Source: Streptomyces zhaozhouensis
Lineage (GTDB): Bacteria > Actinomycetota > Actinomycetes > Streptomycetales > Streptomycetaceae
DNA: 64,000 nucleotides
NCBI RefSeq assembly: GCF_900230195.1
Contig: NZ_OCNE01000005.1
Span: forward strand, 124,001-188,000
Reading direction: 5' to 3'
The notes under the pieces are model-generated. The model was given only the letters and a program-made list of their open reading frames with translations. It ran no database searches and was not told the DNA's origin. Shown piece by piece: positions 39,902 to 47,348 of the stretch; the stretch's first letter is position 1, and every line of letters starts with the position of its first letter. The position numbers and the translations under genes are program-made.

Positions 39902-40805
39902 AGCCGTCCGCCAGTTCGCGGACCGCCGCGGTGACGCGCGCCCAGGACGGCTCGGGAAGCTCGTGCCCGACCCCGGGCAGCAGGACGAGACGCGCGTGCG
40001 GGATCCGGGAGGCGATCTCCTTCGCCGCGCTCGGCTTGATCAGCGGGTCGTCCGCCCCGTGCAGCACCAGCGTGGGCCGGCTGACGGCGCCGATCGCCGG
40101 GCCGTGCCACTGGGCGCCGACCTGCCGGCTCTGCGCCTGCTGGTCGAGTATGCCGCCGTCGGCGTTGCGCTCCGCCGCCTCGCGCGCGGCCCGTTCGTCG
40201 AAGGGCCGGTGCGGGGAGGCGAGGAGCCGGGAGACCGCGACCCCGGCCTCGACGGCTCCTTCCCTGGTGTCGGGGAACCTCAGCCTGGCGAAGCGGGCCA
40301 GGGTCCGTTTCCTGATGTAGCGCGCGGCCCGCAGGCCGGCGACGTCTCCGGGGACCGCCGCCATGGTGGTGAGCGTCCGCACCCGGTCGGGGTGCCGCAG
40401 CGCCACCCGCTGGACGACGCCCCCGCCGAGCGAGACACCCAGCAGATGGGCCGAACGCCACCCCAGGGCGTCCAGAACGGCGACGGCGTCGTCGGCCATG
40501 TCCTCGGCCGTGTACGCCTCGCCGCGCTTGCGGAGGAGCGCGGAGATCGGGCCGCGCGCCGCGGCGGGCGGGAGCCGGGTCGACTCGCCGCCGTCGCGCT
40601 GGTCGTAGCGGGCCACGGCGAAGCCCTCGGCCGCCAGCATCCGGCAGAGGCCGTCGGGGACCCAGTGCCGGTTGACGCCCAGGCCGGTGGCCAGCAGCAG
40701 CGGCTCCCCCTCGGCGCCCTCGGTCAGCGCGTCGAAAGCGAGCCGCACCGCGCCGTTCTCGGCCCAGCGCACCGGACTCCAGGTGCCCGTCGGGGATGTG
40801 GACAT
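39900..40805 (-). CDS. Alpha/beta hydrolase
   Basis: A 301-residue alpha/beta hydrolase. PLLLATGLGVNRHWVPDGLCRML is the oxyanion region, FAVARYDQRDGGEST the classic RxxGxS turn, AHLLGVSLGGGVVQRVALRHP the nucleophile elbow (GxSxG), PTLVLHGADDPLIKPS the acid, and PGVGHELPEPSWARV the catalytic His. It belongs with esterases, aclacinomycin-methylesterase-like enzymes or haloperoxidase-like lipases; the substrate cannot be read. It is divergent from a TetR regulator whose operator covers the shared promoter. Confidence 0.9.
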   Translation of the reverse strand: MSTSPTGTWSPVRWAENGAVRLAFDALTEGAEGEPLLLATGLGVNRHWVPDGLCRMLAAEGFAVARYDQRDGGESTRLPPAAARGPISALLRKRGEAYTAEDMADDAVAVLDALGWRSAHLLGVSLGGGVVQRVALRHPDRVRTLTTMAAVPGDVAGLRAARYIRKRTLARFARLRFPDTREGAVEAGVAVSRLLASPHRPFDERAAREAAERNADGGILDQQAQSRQVGAQWHGPAIGAVSRPTLVLHGADDPLIKPSAAKEIASRIPHARLVLLPGVGHELPEPSWARVTAAVRELADG

Positions 40806-40818
40806 GAGGACCTCCCAT

Positions 40819-40849
40819 AACTGCGATCAGTGTTCGCAGTTTCTAGGGT
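40819..40849 (+). promoter_or_regulatory. TetR operator and overlapping promoter
   Basis: AACTGCGA (40819-40826) and TCGCAGTT (40834-40841) are 8-bp arms around 7 nt. TAGGGT (40844-40849) fits a -10 element for the TetR gene, with a weak -35 at 40821-40826 at 17-nt spacing. Initiation would fall at or next to ATG 40855, so the transcript may be leaderless. Confidence 0.65.
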
Positions 40850-40854
40850 AGGCG

Positions 40855-41586
40855 ATGCTGTGGAGGAACCGAGCGACGGGTGGAGTGGTGGACGAGGAAC
40901 ACGTGGTCGTCTGGGAACGGCCCGAGCGCGGCACGCGGGGACCCGCCGCCGTGCACAGCAGGACCGAGCTGGCCGCCGTCGCCGTCACGCTCGCGGACCG
41001 GGACGGCCTCGCCTCGCTGTCGACGCGCCGGCTGGCCACGGCACTGGGCACCGGCCAGGCGTCCCTCTACCGCTATGTGGCCGGCCGCGAGGACCTGCTC
41101 GACCTGATGACGGACGCGGTGACGGGCGAGATCGACCTCGACGCCCCGCTCGACGGCGACCCCGTCGCCGACCTCACGGCCCTGGCGGTCAGGACGAGGG
41201 CCGTCTATCTGCGCCACCCCTGGCTCTCCGACGTCCCGCCGGAACCGCTCAGGCTGGGACCCAGAGGGCTGGACTACCTGGAGTACGCGATGCGGGCGAT
41301 GGCGGACGTGCGGCTGCCGGGGCGCGCCAAAGCGGAGGTCGTGGCGCTGATGAACGCCCTGGTCGCACAGTTCGCGCGGGCGGAGCCACGGGACGGCGAC
41401 GGGGGCGATGACCGGCGGGCGGCACGGGCGGGCTACCTGGTCCGCGCCGCCACCGCGGGAGACCATCCGCACCTCGCCGCCGCGCTCGCCGAGGACGCCG
41501 ACGTGAGCCCGCGGGAGACCACGGAGGAGCTGTTCGAACGGACCATGCGCCGGGTGATCGGCGGCCTGCTGTCCGGCGCCCGCTGA
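40855..41586 (+). CDS. TetR-family regulator (tetracycline-repressor type)
   Basis: A 243-residue regulator. After a short basic lead, HSRTELAAVAVTLADRDGLASLSTRRLATALGTGQASLYRYVAGREDLLDLM is the DNA-binding domain. The C-terminal domain resembles TetR_C, with PWLSDVPPEPLRLGPRGLDYLEYAM. It is divergent from the alpha/beta hydrolase and probably represses it. ATG 40855 coincides with the predicted transcription start. GTG 40885 or 40888 with a GGAG close by are alternatives. Confidence 0.88.
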   Translation: MLWRNRATGGVVDEEHVVVWERPERGTRGPAAVHSRTELAAVAVTLADRDGLASLSTRRLATALGTGQASLYRYVAGREDLLDLMTDAVTGEIDLDAPLDGDPVADLTALAVRTRAVYLRHPWLSDVPPEPLRLGPRGLDYLEYAMRAMADVRLPGRAKAEVVALMNALVAQFARAEPRDGDGGDDRRAARAGYLVRAATAGDHPHLAAALAEDADVSPRETTEELFERTMRRVIGGLLSGAR

Positions 41587-41616
41587 GCGCCCACGCCCCG
41601 GGCGGGGCGTGGGCGC
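41587..41616. terminator. Bidirectional terminator (13-bp stem)
   Basis: GCGCCCACGCCCC (41587-41599) and GGGGCGTGGGCGC (41604-41616) are separated by GGGC, between the convergent TetR and GH3 genes. Confidence 0.85.
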
Positions 41617-41621
41617 CGCGT

Positions 41622-43916
41622 TCAGCCCTTGATCGTGAAGCCGGCGCGCAGCAGCGCCTCGTCGCGGGAGGAGGGACCGACCAGCAGCTCGAACGCCCCC
41701 GGCTCCACCACCCGGTTGCCCGCCGCGTCGACCAGGGTGCAGTCGGCGGCCGGGAGTTCGAGCGCGACGGTGGTCGACTCGCCGGGCGCCAGGCGGAGTT
41801 GGCGGTACCCCTTCAGCTCCTTGGCCGCCCAGGTCACCGAGGTCACCGTGTCGCTCACATACAGCTGCACGGTCTCCAGGGCCGGCCGGTCACCGGTGTT
41901 GGTCAGGGTCACCCGGGCCCGCACGGTGTCCTCGGCCTCCAGGACCGGGGTGAGCACCTCCAGGTCCCGGTATTCGACGGTGGTGTAGCTCAGCCCCTCG
42001 CCGAAGGCGAACGCCGGGCTCTGGGTGAGGTCGGCGTAACGCGTGCCGTGCTGCCCGCGCAACTGGTTGTAGTAGGTGGGCTGCTGGCCCACGTGCCGGG
42101 CGAACGAGACGGGCAGCCGGCCGCTGGGCTCGACGAGCCCCAGCAGCATCTCGGCCAGCGCCCGCCCCCCGCGCATCCCCGGGTTGGCCGCGTAGACCAC
42201 GGCGGCGGCGTTCAGCGCCGAGGGCGGCAGCACCAGCGGCTTGGAGCTGAGCAGCACCACCACCAGCGGCTTGCCGGTGGCGGCCAGCGCGTCGAGCAAC
42301 GCGACCTGGCCGCCGACCAGTTCGAGCGTGGCGGTGGAACGGCTCTCGCCGACCAGCTCGATCCGGTCGCCGACGACGGCCACCACGTGGTCGGCCGCCT
42401 CGGCGGCGGCCACCGCCTCGGCGATCAGCGCCTCGTCGGGCTCGGCGGGCAGCACCACGTCGGGGCGCGGCTGGCCGTCGGGGAAGAACGCGCCCTCGGG
42501 GTCGCGCCCGACGGTCAGGATGTCGGCGCCCCTGGCATGGGTGACGGTCCAGTTCTCGGGGGCCACGGCGCGGAAGCCGTCGAGCACGGTCTGGGTCATC
42601 TCGCGCGGGTGCCCGTCGGGCATCAGCCAGTCGGTCTGGCCCGAGGCGCCGGCCCAGTCGCCGAGCTGGGTGTGCGGGTCGTCGGCGTTGGGCCCGATCA
42701 CCGCGACGGTGCGCGGCGCGGCGCCGTCGGCGGCGACGGCGCGGCCGTCCGCGTCGGCCGTGAGGCCGCCGTCCAGCGGCAGCGTCCCGTCGTTGCGCAG
42801 CAGCACCAGGGACCGGCGGGTGATCTCCAGGTTCAGCTCGGCGTGGGCGGCGGAGCCGATCACGGCGGCCTGGCGCTCGGGGTCGGGGTGGCGCGGGTCC
42901 TCGAAGAGCCCCAGCTCGAACTTGAGGGTGAGGATGCGGCGCACGGCCGCGTCGATGTCCGTCTCCGCCAGGGTGCCCTCGGCCACCGCGCGCAGCGCGC
43001 CCTCGTAGAACTGCGGGGTGGTCATCACCACGTCGTTCCCGGCACGCACCGCCTTGGCCGCCGCCTCGGTGTGGTCGGCGCAGATCAACTGCTCCCACAC
43101 CATCCGCCCGACGTTGTCCCAGTCCGTGACGAGCGTGCCGGTGTAGCCCCACTCGCCGCGCAGCACCTCGTTGAGGAGCCAGTCGTTGATGGTGATCGGC
43201 ACGCCGTCGATGGACTGGTAGCCGAGCATGAAGGTGCGGCAGCCCTCGCGCGCGACCCGCTCGAAGGGCGGCAGGAACCAGGAGCGCATCTTCCGTCTGC
43301 TGAGGTCGGCCTCGCTGGCGTCCCGCCCGCCCTGGGTCTCGGAGTAGCCCGCGAAGTGCTTGGCGGTGGCCAGGATGGCGGTGGGGTCGGTCAGTCCCTC
43401 GCCCTGGTAGCCGCGGACCATCGCGGAGGCGAACTCGCCGATCAGGAACGGGTCCTCGCCGAAGGTCTCGGAGACCCGGCCCCAGCGCAGGTCACGGGTG
43501 ATGCAGAGCACGGGGGAGAACGTCCAGTGGATGCCGGTGGCCGCCGTCTCCACGGCGGTCGCGCGCGCGACCCGCTCGATCAGCGCCGGGTCCCAACTCG
43601 CCGCCATCCCCAGCTGGGTGGGGTAGATGGTGGCGCCCTTCCAGAACGAGTGCCCGTGGATGCAGTCCTCGGCGACCAGCAGCGGGATGCCGAGCCTGGT
43701 CTCGGCGGCCAACGCGTTGGCCTCGACGACGCGTTCCGGCGGGGTGTGCAGGATGGAGCCCACGTGCAGGTCGCGCACCAGGTGCTCGACGCCTTCCATG
43801 CCGGACAGCTGGAGCATCTGCCCGACCTTCTCCGGCAGGGTCATCCGACCGATCAGGTCGGCGACGCGCTCGGCGACGGGCAACGCGGGGTCGCGGTAGG
43901 GCGCAGGGGAGTTCAC
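41622..43916 (-). CDS. GH3 beta-glycosidase (BglX-like), intracellular
   Basis: A 764-residue GH3 enzyme. The N-terminal barrel shows ERVADLIGRMTLPEKVGQML, GIPLLVAEDCIHGH, DLRWGRVSETFGEDPFL, AILATAKHFAGYSETQGGRD (KHF) and GTLVTDWDNVGRM with nucleophile D265. The alpha/beta sandwich domain and a C-terminal fibronectin III-like domain (ETVQLYVSDTVTSVTWAAKELKGY) follow. No signal peptide is present, so it acts on imported oligosaccharides, as beta-glucosidase or beta-xylosidase. GTG 43916 follows AAAGGA. A TetR-type operator sits in the divergent gap. Confidence 0.92.
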   Translation of the reverse strand: MNSPAPYRDPALPVAERVADLIGRMTLPEKVGQMLQLSGMEGVEHLVRDLHVGSILHTPPERVVEANALAAETRLGIPLLVAEDCIHGHSFWKGATIYPTQLGMAASWDPALIERVARATAVETAATGIHWTFSPVLCITRDLRWGRVSETFGEDPFLIGEFASAMVRGYQGEGLTDPTAILATAKHFAGYSETQGGRDASEADLSRRKMRSWFLPPFERVAREGCRTFMLGYQSIDGVPITINDWLLNEVLRGEWGYTGTLVTDWDNVGRMVWEQLICADHTEAAAKAVRAGNDVVMTTPQFYEGALRAVAEGTLAETDIDAAVRRILTLKFELGLFEDPRHPDPERQAAVIGSAAHAELNLEITRRSLVLLRNDGTLPLDGGLTADADGRAVAADGAAPRTVAVIGPNADDPHTQLGDWAGASGQTDWLMPDGHPREMTQTVLDGFRAVAPENWTVTHARGADILTVGRDPEGAFFPDGQPRPDVVLPAEPDEALIAEAVAAAEAADHVVAVVGDRIELVGESRSTATLELVGGQVALLDALAATGKPLVVVLLSSKPLVLPPSALNAAAVVYAANPGMRGGRALAEMLLGLVEPSGRLPVSFARHVGQQPTYYNQLRGQHGTRYADLTQSPAFAFGEGLSYTTVEYRDLEVLTPVLEAEDTVRARVTLTNTGDRPALETVQLYVSDTVTSVTWAAKELKGYRQLRLAPGESTTVALELPAADCTLVDAAGNRVVEPGAFELLVGPSSRDEALLRAGFTIKG

Positions 43917-44090
43917 GGGGGTCCTTTCCCGAGGTGTCGCGGGCGGGGCGCGCGGCGGGCCCGCGCCCCGGGCCCGCACCCCGTCGTGCGGACGCCGCGC
44001 GCGGCGCTGTGAACGGGGGTCACCGTGACTCCCGGGGCGAACAGTGCGGACAACCGCGCTGGTGAGGCGCTGCGACGACGCTAGCACTGA

Positions 44091-44112
44091 AAACCTCCGG
44101 ATGGAGGTTTTA
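44091..44112. promoter_or_regulatory. TetR operator between GH3 and TetR genes
   Basis: AAAACCTCC (44091-44099) and GGAGGTTTT (44104-44112) are perfect 9-bp arms around GGAT. It lies 30-60 bp upstream of the TetR start and 175 bp from the GH3 start, in otherwise GC-rich DNA. Confidence 0.75.
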
Positions 44113-44141
44113 CTGGTTCCGGGACTCCTTCCGGTACTACT

Positions 44142-44831
44142 GTGCCCCGCATGACGAAGCCCCCCGCGCCCGCCGACCCAGCGCCGCGCCGCGGCCCTTA
44201 CGCCAAGGGCGTCGAGCGGCGCAGGGAGATCCTGGACCGGGCGATCGAGGTCTTCGCCGAACGCGGCTCCGAGGGCACCTCGCTGCGCGCGATCGGCGAC
44301 GCGCTCGGCGTCTCGCACGCGGCGCTGCGGCACTACTTCTCCTCGCGCGAGGAGCTGTTGCTCGAGGTCTACCGGTACGCCGAGGAACGTTCCTCCGAGC
44401 GGGACCCGGAGGCGCCGGGCGGCTCGGCGGTGGGGATGATGACGCACGCGGCCCGCCGCAACCGTCGGGTGCCGGGGCTGGTGCAGCTGTACTCGACGCT
44501 GCTGGCCCACGCGTTGGACGACGACCACGAGGAGTCGCGGGAGTTCTTCGCCGCCCGCTTCGCCGGGCTGCGCGCGACGCTCGCCGCGCGGGTGGCCGCG
44601 GGGCAGGCGCGCGGGGAGATCCGGGGCGACGTGTCGCCGGCGTCCGTGGCGGCACTGGTCATCGCCGCCTCGGACGGGCTCCAGGCCCAGTGGCTGCTGG
44701 ACCCCGCGGTCGACGTGGAGGAGACCCTGGCGCTGCTGGAGTCGCTGCTGACGCCGGGGGGCGGTGGCGGGGAGGCGCCGGGAACGGGGCGGCCGGAGGC
44801 GGGCGTTCCCGGGGCGGGGGCGGCGGAATGA
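44142..44831 (+). CDS. TetR-family regulator
   Basis: A regulator of 226-229 residues. DNA-binding helices are VERRREILDRAIEVFAERGSEGTSLRAIGDALGVSHAALRHYFSSREELLLE, a TetR_N with the AALRHYF recognition helix. The C-terminal tail is Gly/Pro-rich and not conserved-looking. GTG 44142 and ATG 44151 are both possible starts. The gene is divergent from GH3 with a strong dyad between them, so it probably represses the glucosidase. Its stop overlaps the start of a 24-codon ORF as ATGA. Confidence 0.92.
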   Translation: MPRMTKPPAPADPAPRRGPYAKGVERRREILDRAIEVFAERGSEGTSLRAIGDALGVSHAALRHYFSSREELLLEVYRYAEERSSERDPEAPGGSAVGMMTHAARRNRRVPGLVQLYSTLLAHALDDDHEESREFFAARFAGLRATLAARVAAGQARGEIRGDVSPASVAALVIAASDGLQAQWLLDPAVDVEETLALLESLLTPGGGGGEAPGTGRPEAGVPGAGAAE

Positions 44832-44902
44832 TCTACCATGCGCGCATGGCCGCCCTCACCGACGCTCCCCCCGTGTCCGTGCCGACGGGTCGCCCGTCGT
44901 GA
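44828..44902 (+). CDS. 24-codon mini-ORF coupling TetR to MeaB
   Basis: A 24-residue ORF (MIYHARMAALTDAPPVSVPT plus four residues). Its ATG overlaps the TetR stop as ATGA, and its TGA overlaps the MeaB GTG start as GTGA. It has no recognisable product. A second in-frame ATG is at 44846. Such double coupling suggests a translational relay or leader. It could also be chance. Confidence 0.4.
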   Translation: MIYHARMAALTDAPPVSVPTGRPS

Positions 44903-45930
44903 GCCCGCCGGCACCGCCCGAGCCCGACGACTACGTCCGGGGGGTGCGGGAGGGCTCGCGCGCCTGGATCGCCCGCACCGTCACGCTGCTGGAGTCCCGC
45001 CGTCCCGACCACCAACAGCGCGCGCAGGAGGTGCTGTTGGGGCTGCTGCCGCACGCCGGGCGCTCGCACCGGATCGGGATCACCGGCGTGCCAGGGGTCG
45101 GCAAGTCGACGTTCATCGACGCGTTCGGCTCGCTGCTGACCTCCACCGGGCACCGGGTCGCGGTGCTGGCCGTCGACCCGTCGTCGACCAGGACCGGCGG
45201 CTCCATCCTCGGCGACAAGACCCGGATGGAGCGGCTGGCCACCGACGAGCGGGCGTTCGTGCGCCCCTCCCCCAGCGCCGGCACCCTCGGCGGGGTGGCC
45301 AAGGCCACCCGGGAGGCCGTGGTGGTGATGGAGGCGGCCGGCTACGACGTGGTGCTGATCGAGACGGTGGGCGTCGGCCAGTCGGAGACCACGGTCGCCG
45401 ACATGGTGGACACCTTCCTGGTCCTGGCGCTGGCCAGGACCGGGGACCAGCTTCAGGGCATCAAGAAGGGCGTGCTGGAGCTGGCCGACGTGATCGCCGT
45501 CAACAAGGCCGACGGCCCGCACGAGCGGGAGGCGCGCGGCGCGGCGCGCGAACTGCGCGGCGCGCTGCGGATGATGCAGCCCGTCGACCCCGACTGGACG
45601 CCCCCGGTGCTCACGTGCAGCGCGCGCGAGGAGGCCGGGCTGGACGAGGTGTGGGAACGGGTGCGCCGCCACCGCGGCGTGCTGGAGGCGTCGGGTCGGC
45701 TGAAGCGGCGCCGCGACGACCAGTTGGTGCGCTGGACCTGGTCGATGGTGACGGACGCGGTGCTCTCCCGGCTGCACCGGCATCCGGCGGTGCGTGAGCT
45801 GGCACCGCTGGTGGAGGCCGAGGTGCGGGACGGTTCGCTGACGGCGGCGCTGGCGGCGCGGCGGCTGGTGGCCGCGTTCACCGGGACGGAGGCGGAGCCG
45901 GAGGGCGGCACCCGGGAGCCGGGCGGCTGA
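44899..45930 (+). CDS. meaB: MeaB-type methylmalonyl-CoA mutase GTPase chaperone
   Basis: A 343-residue G3E/SIMIBI GTPase. DYVRGVREGSRAWIARTVTLLESRRPDHQQRAQ is the characteristic N-terminus. IGITGVPGVGKSTFID is the P-loop (residues 61-70), AVLAVDPSSTRTGGSILGDKTRM the Walker A'/switch region, VLIETVGVGQSE the Walker B, and IAVNKADG the guanine-binding motif. MeaB loads and protects adenosylcobalamin on methylmalonyl-CoA mutase. The mutase genes are not in this window. GTG 44899 overlaps the mini-ORF stop. Confidence 0.92.
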   Translation: MSPPAPPEPDDYVRGVREGSRAWIARTVTLLESRRPDHQQRAQEVLLGLLPHAGRSHRIGITGVPGVGKSTFIDAFGSLLTSTGHRVAVLAVDPSSTRTGGSILGDKTRMERLATDERAFVRPSPSAGTLGGVAKATREAVVVMEAAGYDVVLIETVGVGQSETTVADMVDTFLVLALARTGDQLQGIKKGVLELADVIAVNKADGPHEREARGAARELRGALRMMQPVDPDWTPPVLTCSAREEAGLDEVWERVRRHRGVLEASGRLKRRRDDQLVRWTWSMVTDAVLSRLHRHPAVRELAPLVEAEVRDGSLTAALAARRLVAAFTGTEAEPEGGTREPGG

Positions 45931-46047
45931 GCCGACCGCGTTCCCGGTGTGCGCGACGAGTGTCAACTCTCTTCCCCCGTACGGTGGTTGCCTGGATGCT
46001 GTGCTCTGCACCTTCCGCACCATCCGCCACGACGAGGGAGTTGACCG

Positions 46048-47244
46048 ATGCCCCCACCACCGGTTACCCGACGCACCGCGCTGACGCTCTTCGCCGCCAC
46101 GGCCGGCGCCCTGCCGTTCGCCGCCTCGGCCGCCTCGGCCGCCTCGGCCGCCACCGCCACCCCGGCGGCACCGGCCGCGCCGGTACCGCGCGCCGATCCG
46201 GCGCGCTGCTATCTCGGTTCGGCGCTCACCGAGATCGGGGTGGCCACTGCCGACCCCGCCACGGGCGCGCTGACGCTGGACGCGACGGTGGCGGGCAGCC
46301 GTTCCGCCTTCCTGGCCCTCTCCCCCTCCGCCGAGGCGCTGTACTCGGTGATCGACGAGGAGGGCGGCCGGCTCGACGCGTTCGCGCTCGACGCGGAGGG
46401 CTCCGTGACGGGGACGCTGGGCTCCGCCGGGGGGCTGGGCGCGGGCCCCTGCCATGTGGCGGTCCACCCGGACGGCGGCCACGCCTTCTCCGCCAACTAC
46501 AACGACGGCACCGTGGCCGTCGTCGCGCTGCGGGAGGACGGCGCCCCCGGCGAGGTGACCCAAATCGTCCAGCACACCGGCTCGGGTCCCGACCCGGACC
46601 GGCAGGAGGGCCCGCACGCGCACATGGTGCTCATCGACCGGGGCGGCGCCCGGCTGCTCGCCGTCGACCTGGGCAACGACTCGGTGTACGCCTACGCCTT
46701 CGACGCCGAACGGGGCGAGCTGACCGAGGAGCACAGGTCGCCGATGCCCCCGGGCTCGGGCCCCCGGCACATGGTGCTCCATCCGGACGGCCGCACGGCC
46801 TATGTGCTGGGCGAGTTGGACTCGACGCTCACCGCCTGCTCCTACGCCGCCGAGACCGGTGAGCTCACGCCGGGCGCGGTGGTCTCGCTGCTGCCCGAGG
46901 GCGCCGACCCGGCGGGGAACACCGGGGCGGAGGTCGTCGTCACGGCCGACGGCCGCTTCGTCTACGCCTCCAACCGGGGCGACGACAGCGTCGCGGTCTT
47001 CTCCGTGGCAGGCGACGACGAGACCGCGCCCCGGCTGGTCGGGCACGTGGACAGCGGCGGGGCGACGCCCCGCCACATCAGCCTGGGCGAGGGCGACGGG
47101 CATCTGTATGTCGCCAACCAGACGGCGGGAACGGTCGTCGTCTTCGCCAGGGACGCGGAGAGCGGCGAGCTGACCCGGGTGGGAGAGCCGCTGCCGCTGT
47201 CGGGCGTGGAGTGCGTGCTGCCGGCCGCCTCCGTGCTGGGCTGA
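46048..47244 (+). CDS. Tat-exported lactonase-family beta-propeller
   Basis: A 398-residue protein. The N-terminus carries a Tat motif (TRRTALTLF) and a hydrophobic region containing an (AAS)n tract, AASAASAASAA. The mature part is a seven-bladed lactonase (PF10282) propeller with repeating units such as GPCHVAVHPDGGHAFSANYNDGTVAVV, GPHAHMVLIDRG, GPRHMVLHPDGRTAYVLGELDS and TPRHISLGEGDGHLYVANQTAGTVVVF. Intracellular relatives are 6-phosphogluconolactonases; exported ones have less certain substrates. GAGGGAG is 7 nt before ATG 46048. Confidence 0.87.
   Translation: MPPPPVTRRTALTLFAATAGALPFAASAASAASAATATPAAPAAPVPRADPARCYLGSALTEIGVATADPATGALTLDATVAGSRSAFLALSPSAEALYSVIDEEGGRLDAFALDAEGSVTGTLGSAGGLGAGPCHVAVHPDGGHAFSANYNDGTVAVVALREDGAPGEVTQIVQHTGSGPDPDRQEGPHAHMVLIDRGGARLLAVDLGNDSVYAYAFDAERGELTEEHRSPMPPGSGPRHMVLHPDGRTAYVLGELDSTLTACSYAAETGELTPGAVVSLLPEGADPAGNTGAEVVVTADGRFVYASNRGDDSVAVFSVAGDDETAPRLVGHVDSGGATPRHISLGEGDGHLYVANQTAGTVVVFARDAESGELTRVGEPLPLSGVECVLPAASVLG
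46122..46152 (+). repeat. 9-bp tandem GCC-GCC-TCG repeat in the Tat signal
   Basis: GCCGCCTCG repeats about three times in frame and encodes the alanine/serine tract after the Tat motif. It could change length by slippage without shifting the frame. Confidence 0.7.
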
Positions 47245-47251
47245 CCGCCGG

Positions 47252-47290
47252 CGCGCGCCCCGGAGCTCGTCACGCGAACCGGGGCGCGCG
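47252..47290. terminator. Bidirectional terminator (12-bp stem)
   Basis: CGCGCGCCCCGG (47252-47263) pairs perfectly with CCGGGGCGCGCG (47279-47290) around 15 nt, between the convergent lactonase and GH95 genes. Confidence 0.85.
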
Positions 47291-47348
47291 TCGACCGGCA
47301 CGCGCGGTGGTGCACGCCGGGCCATGCGCGGGCGGGCGGCGCCCCGGG

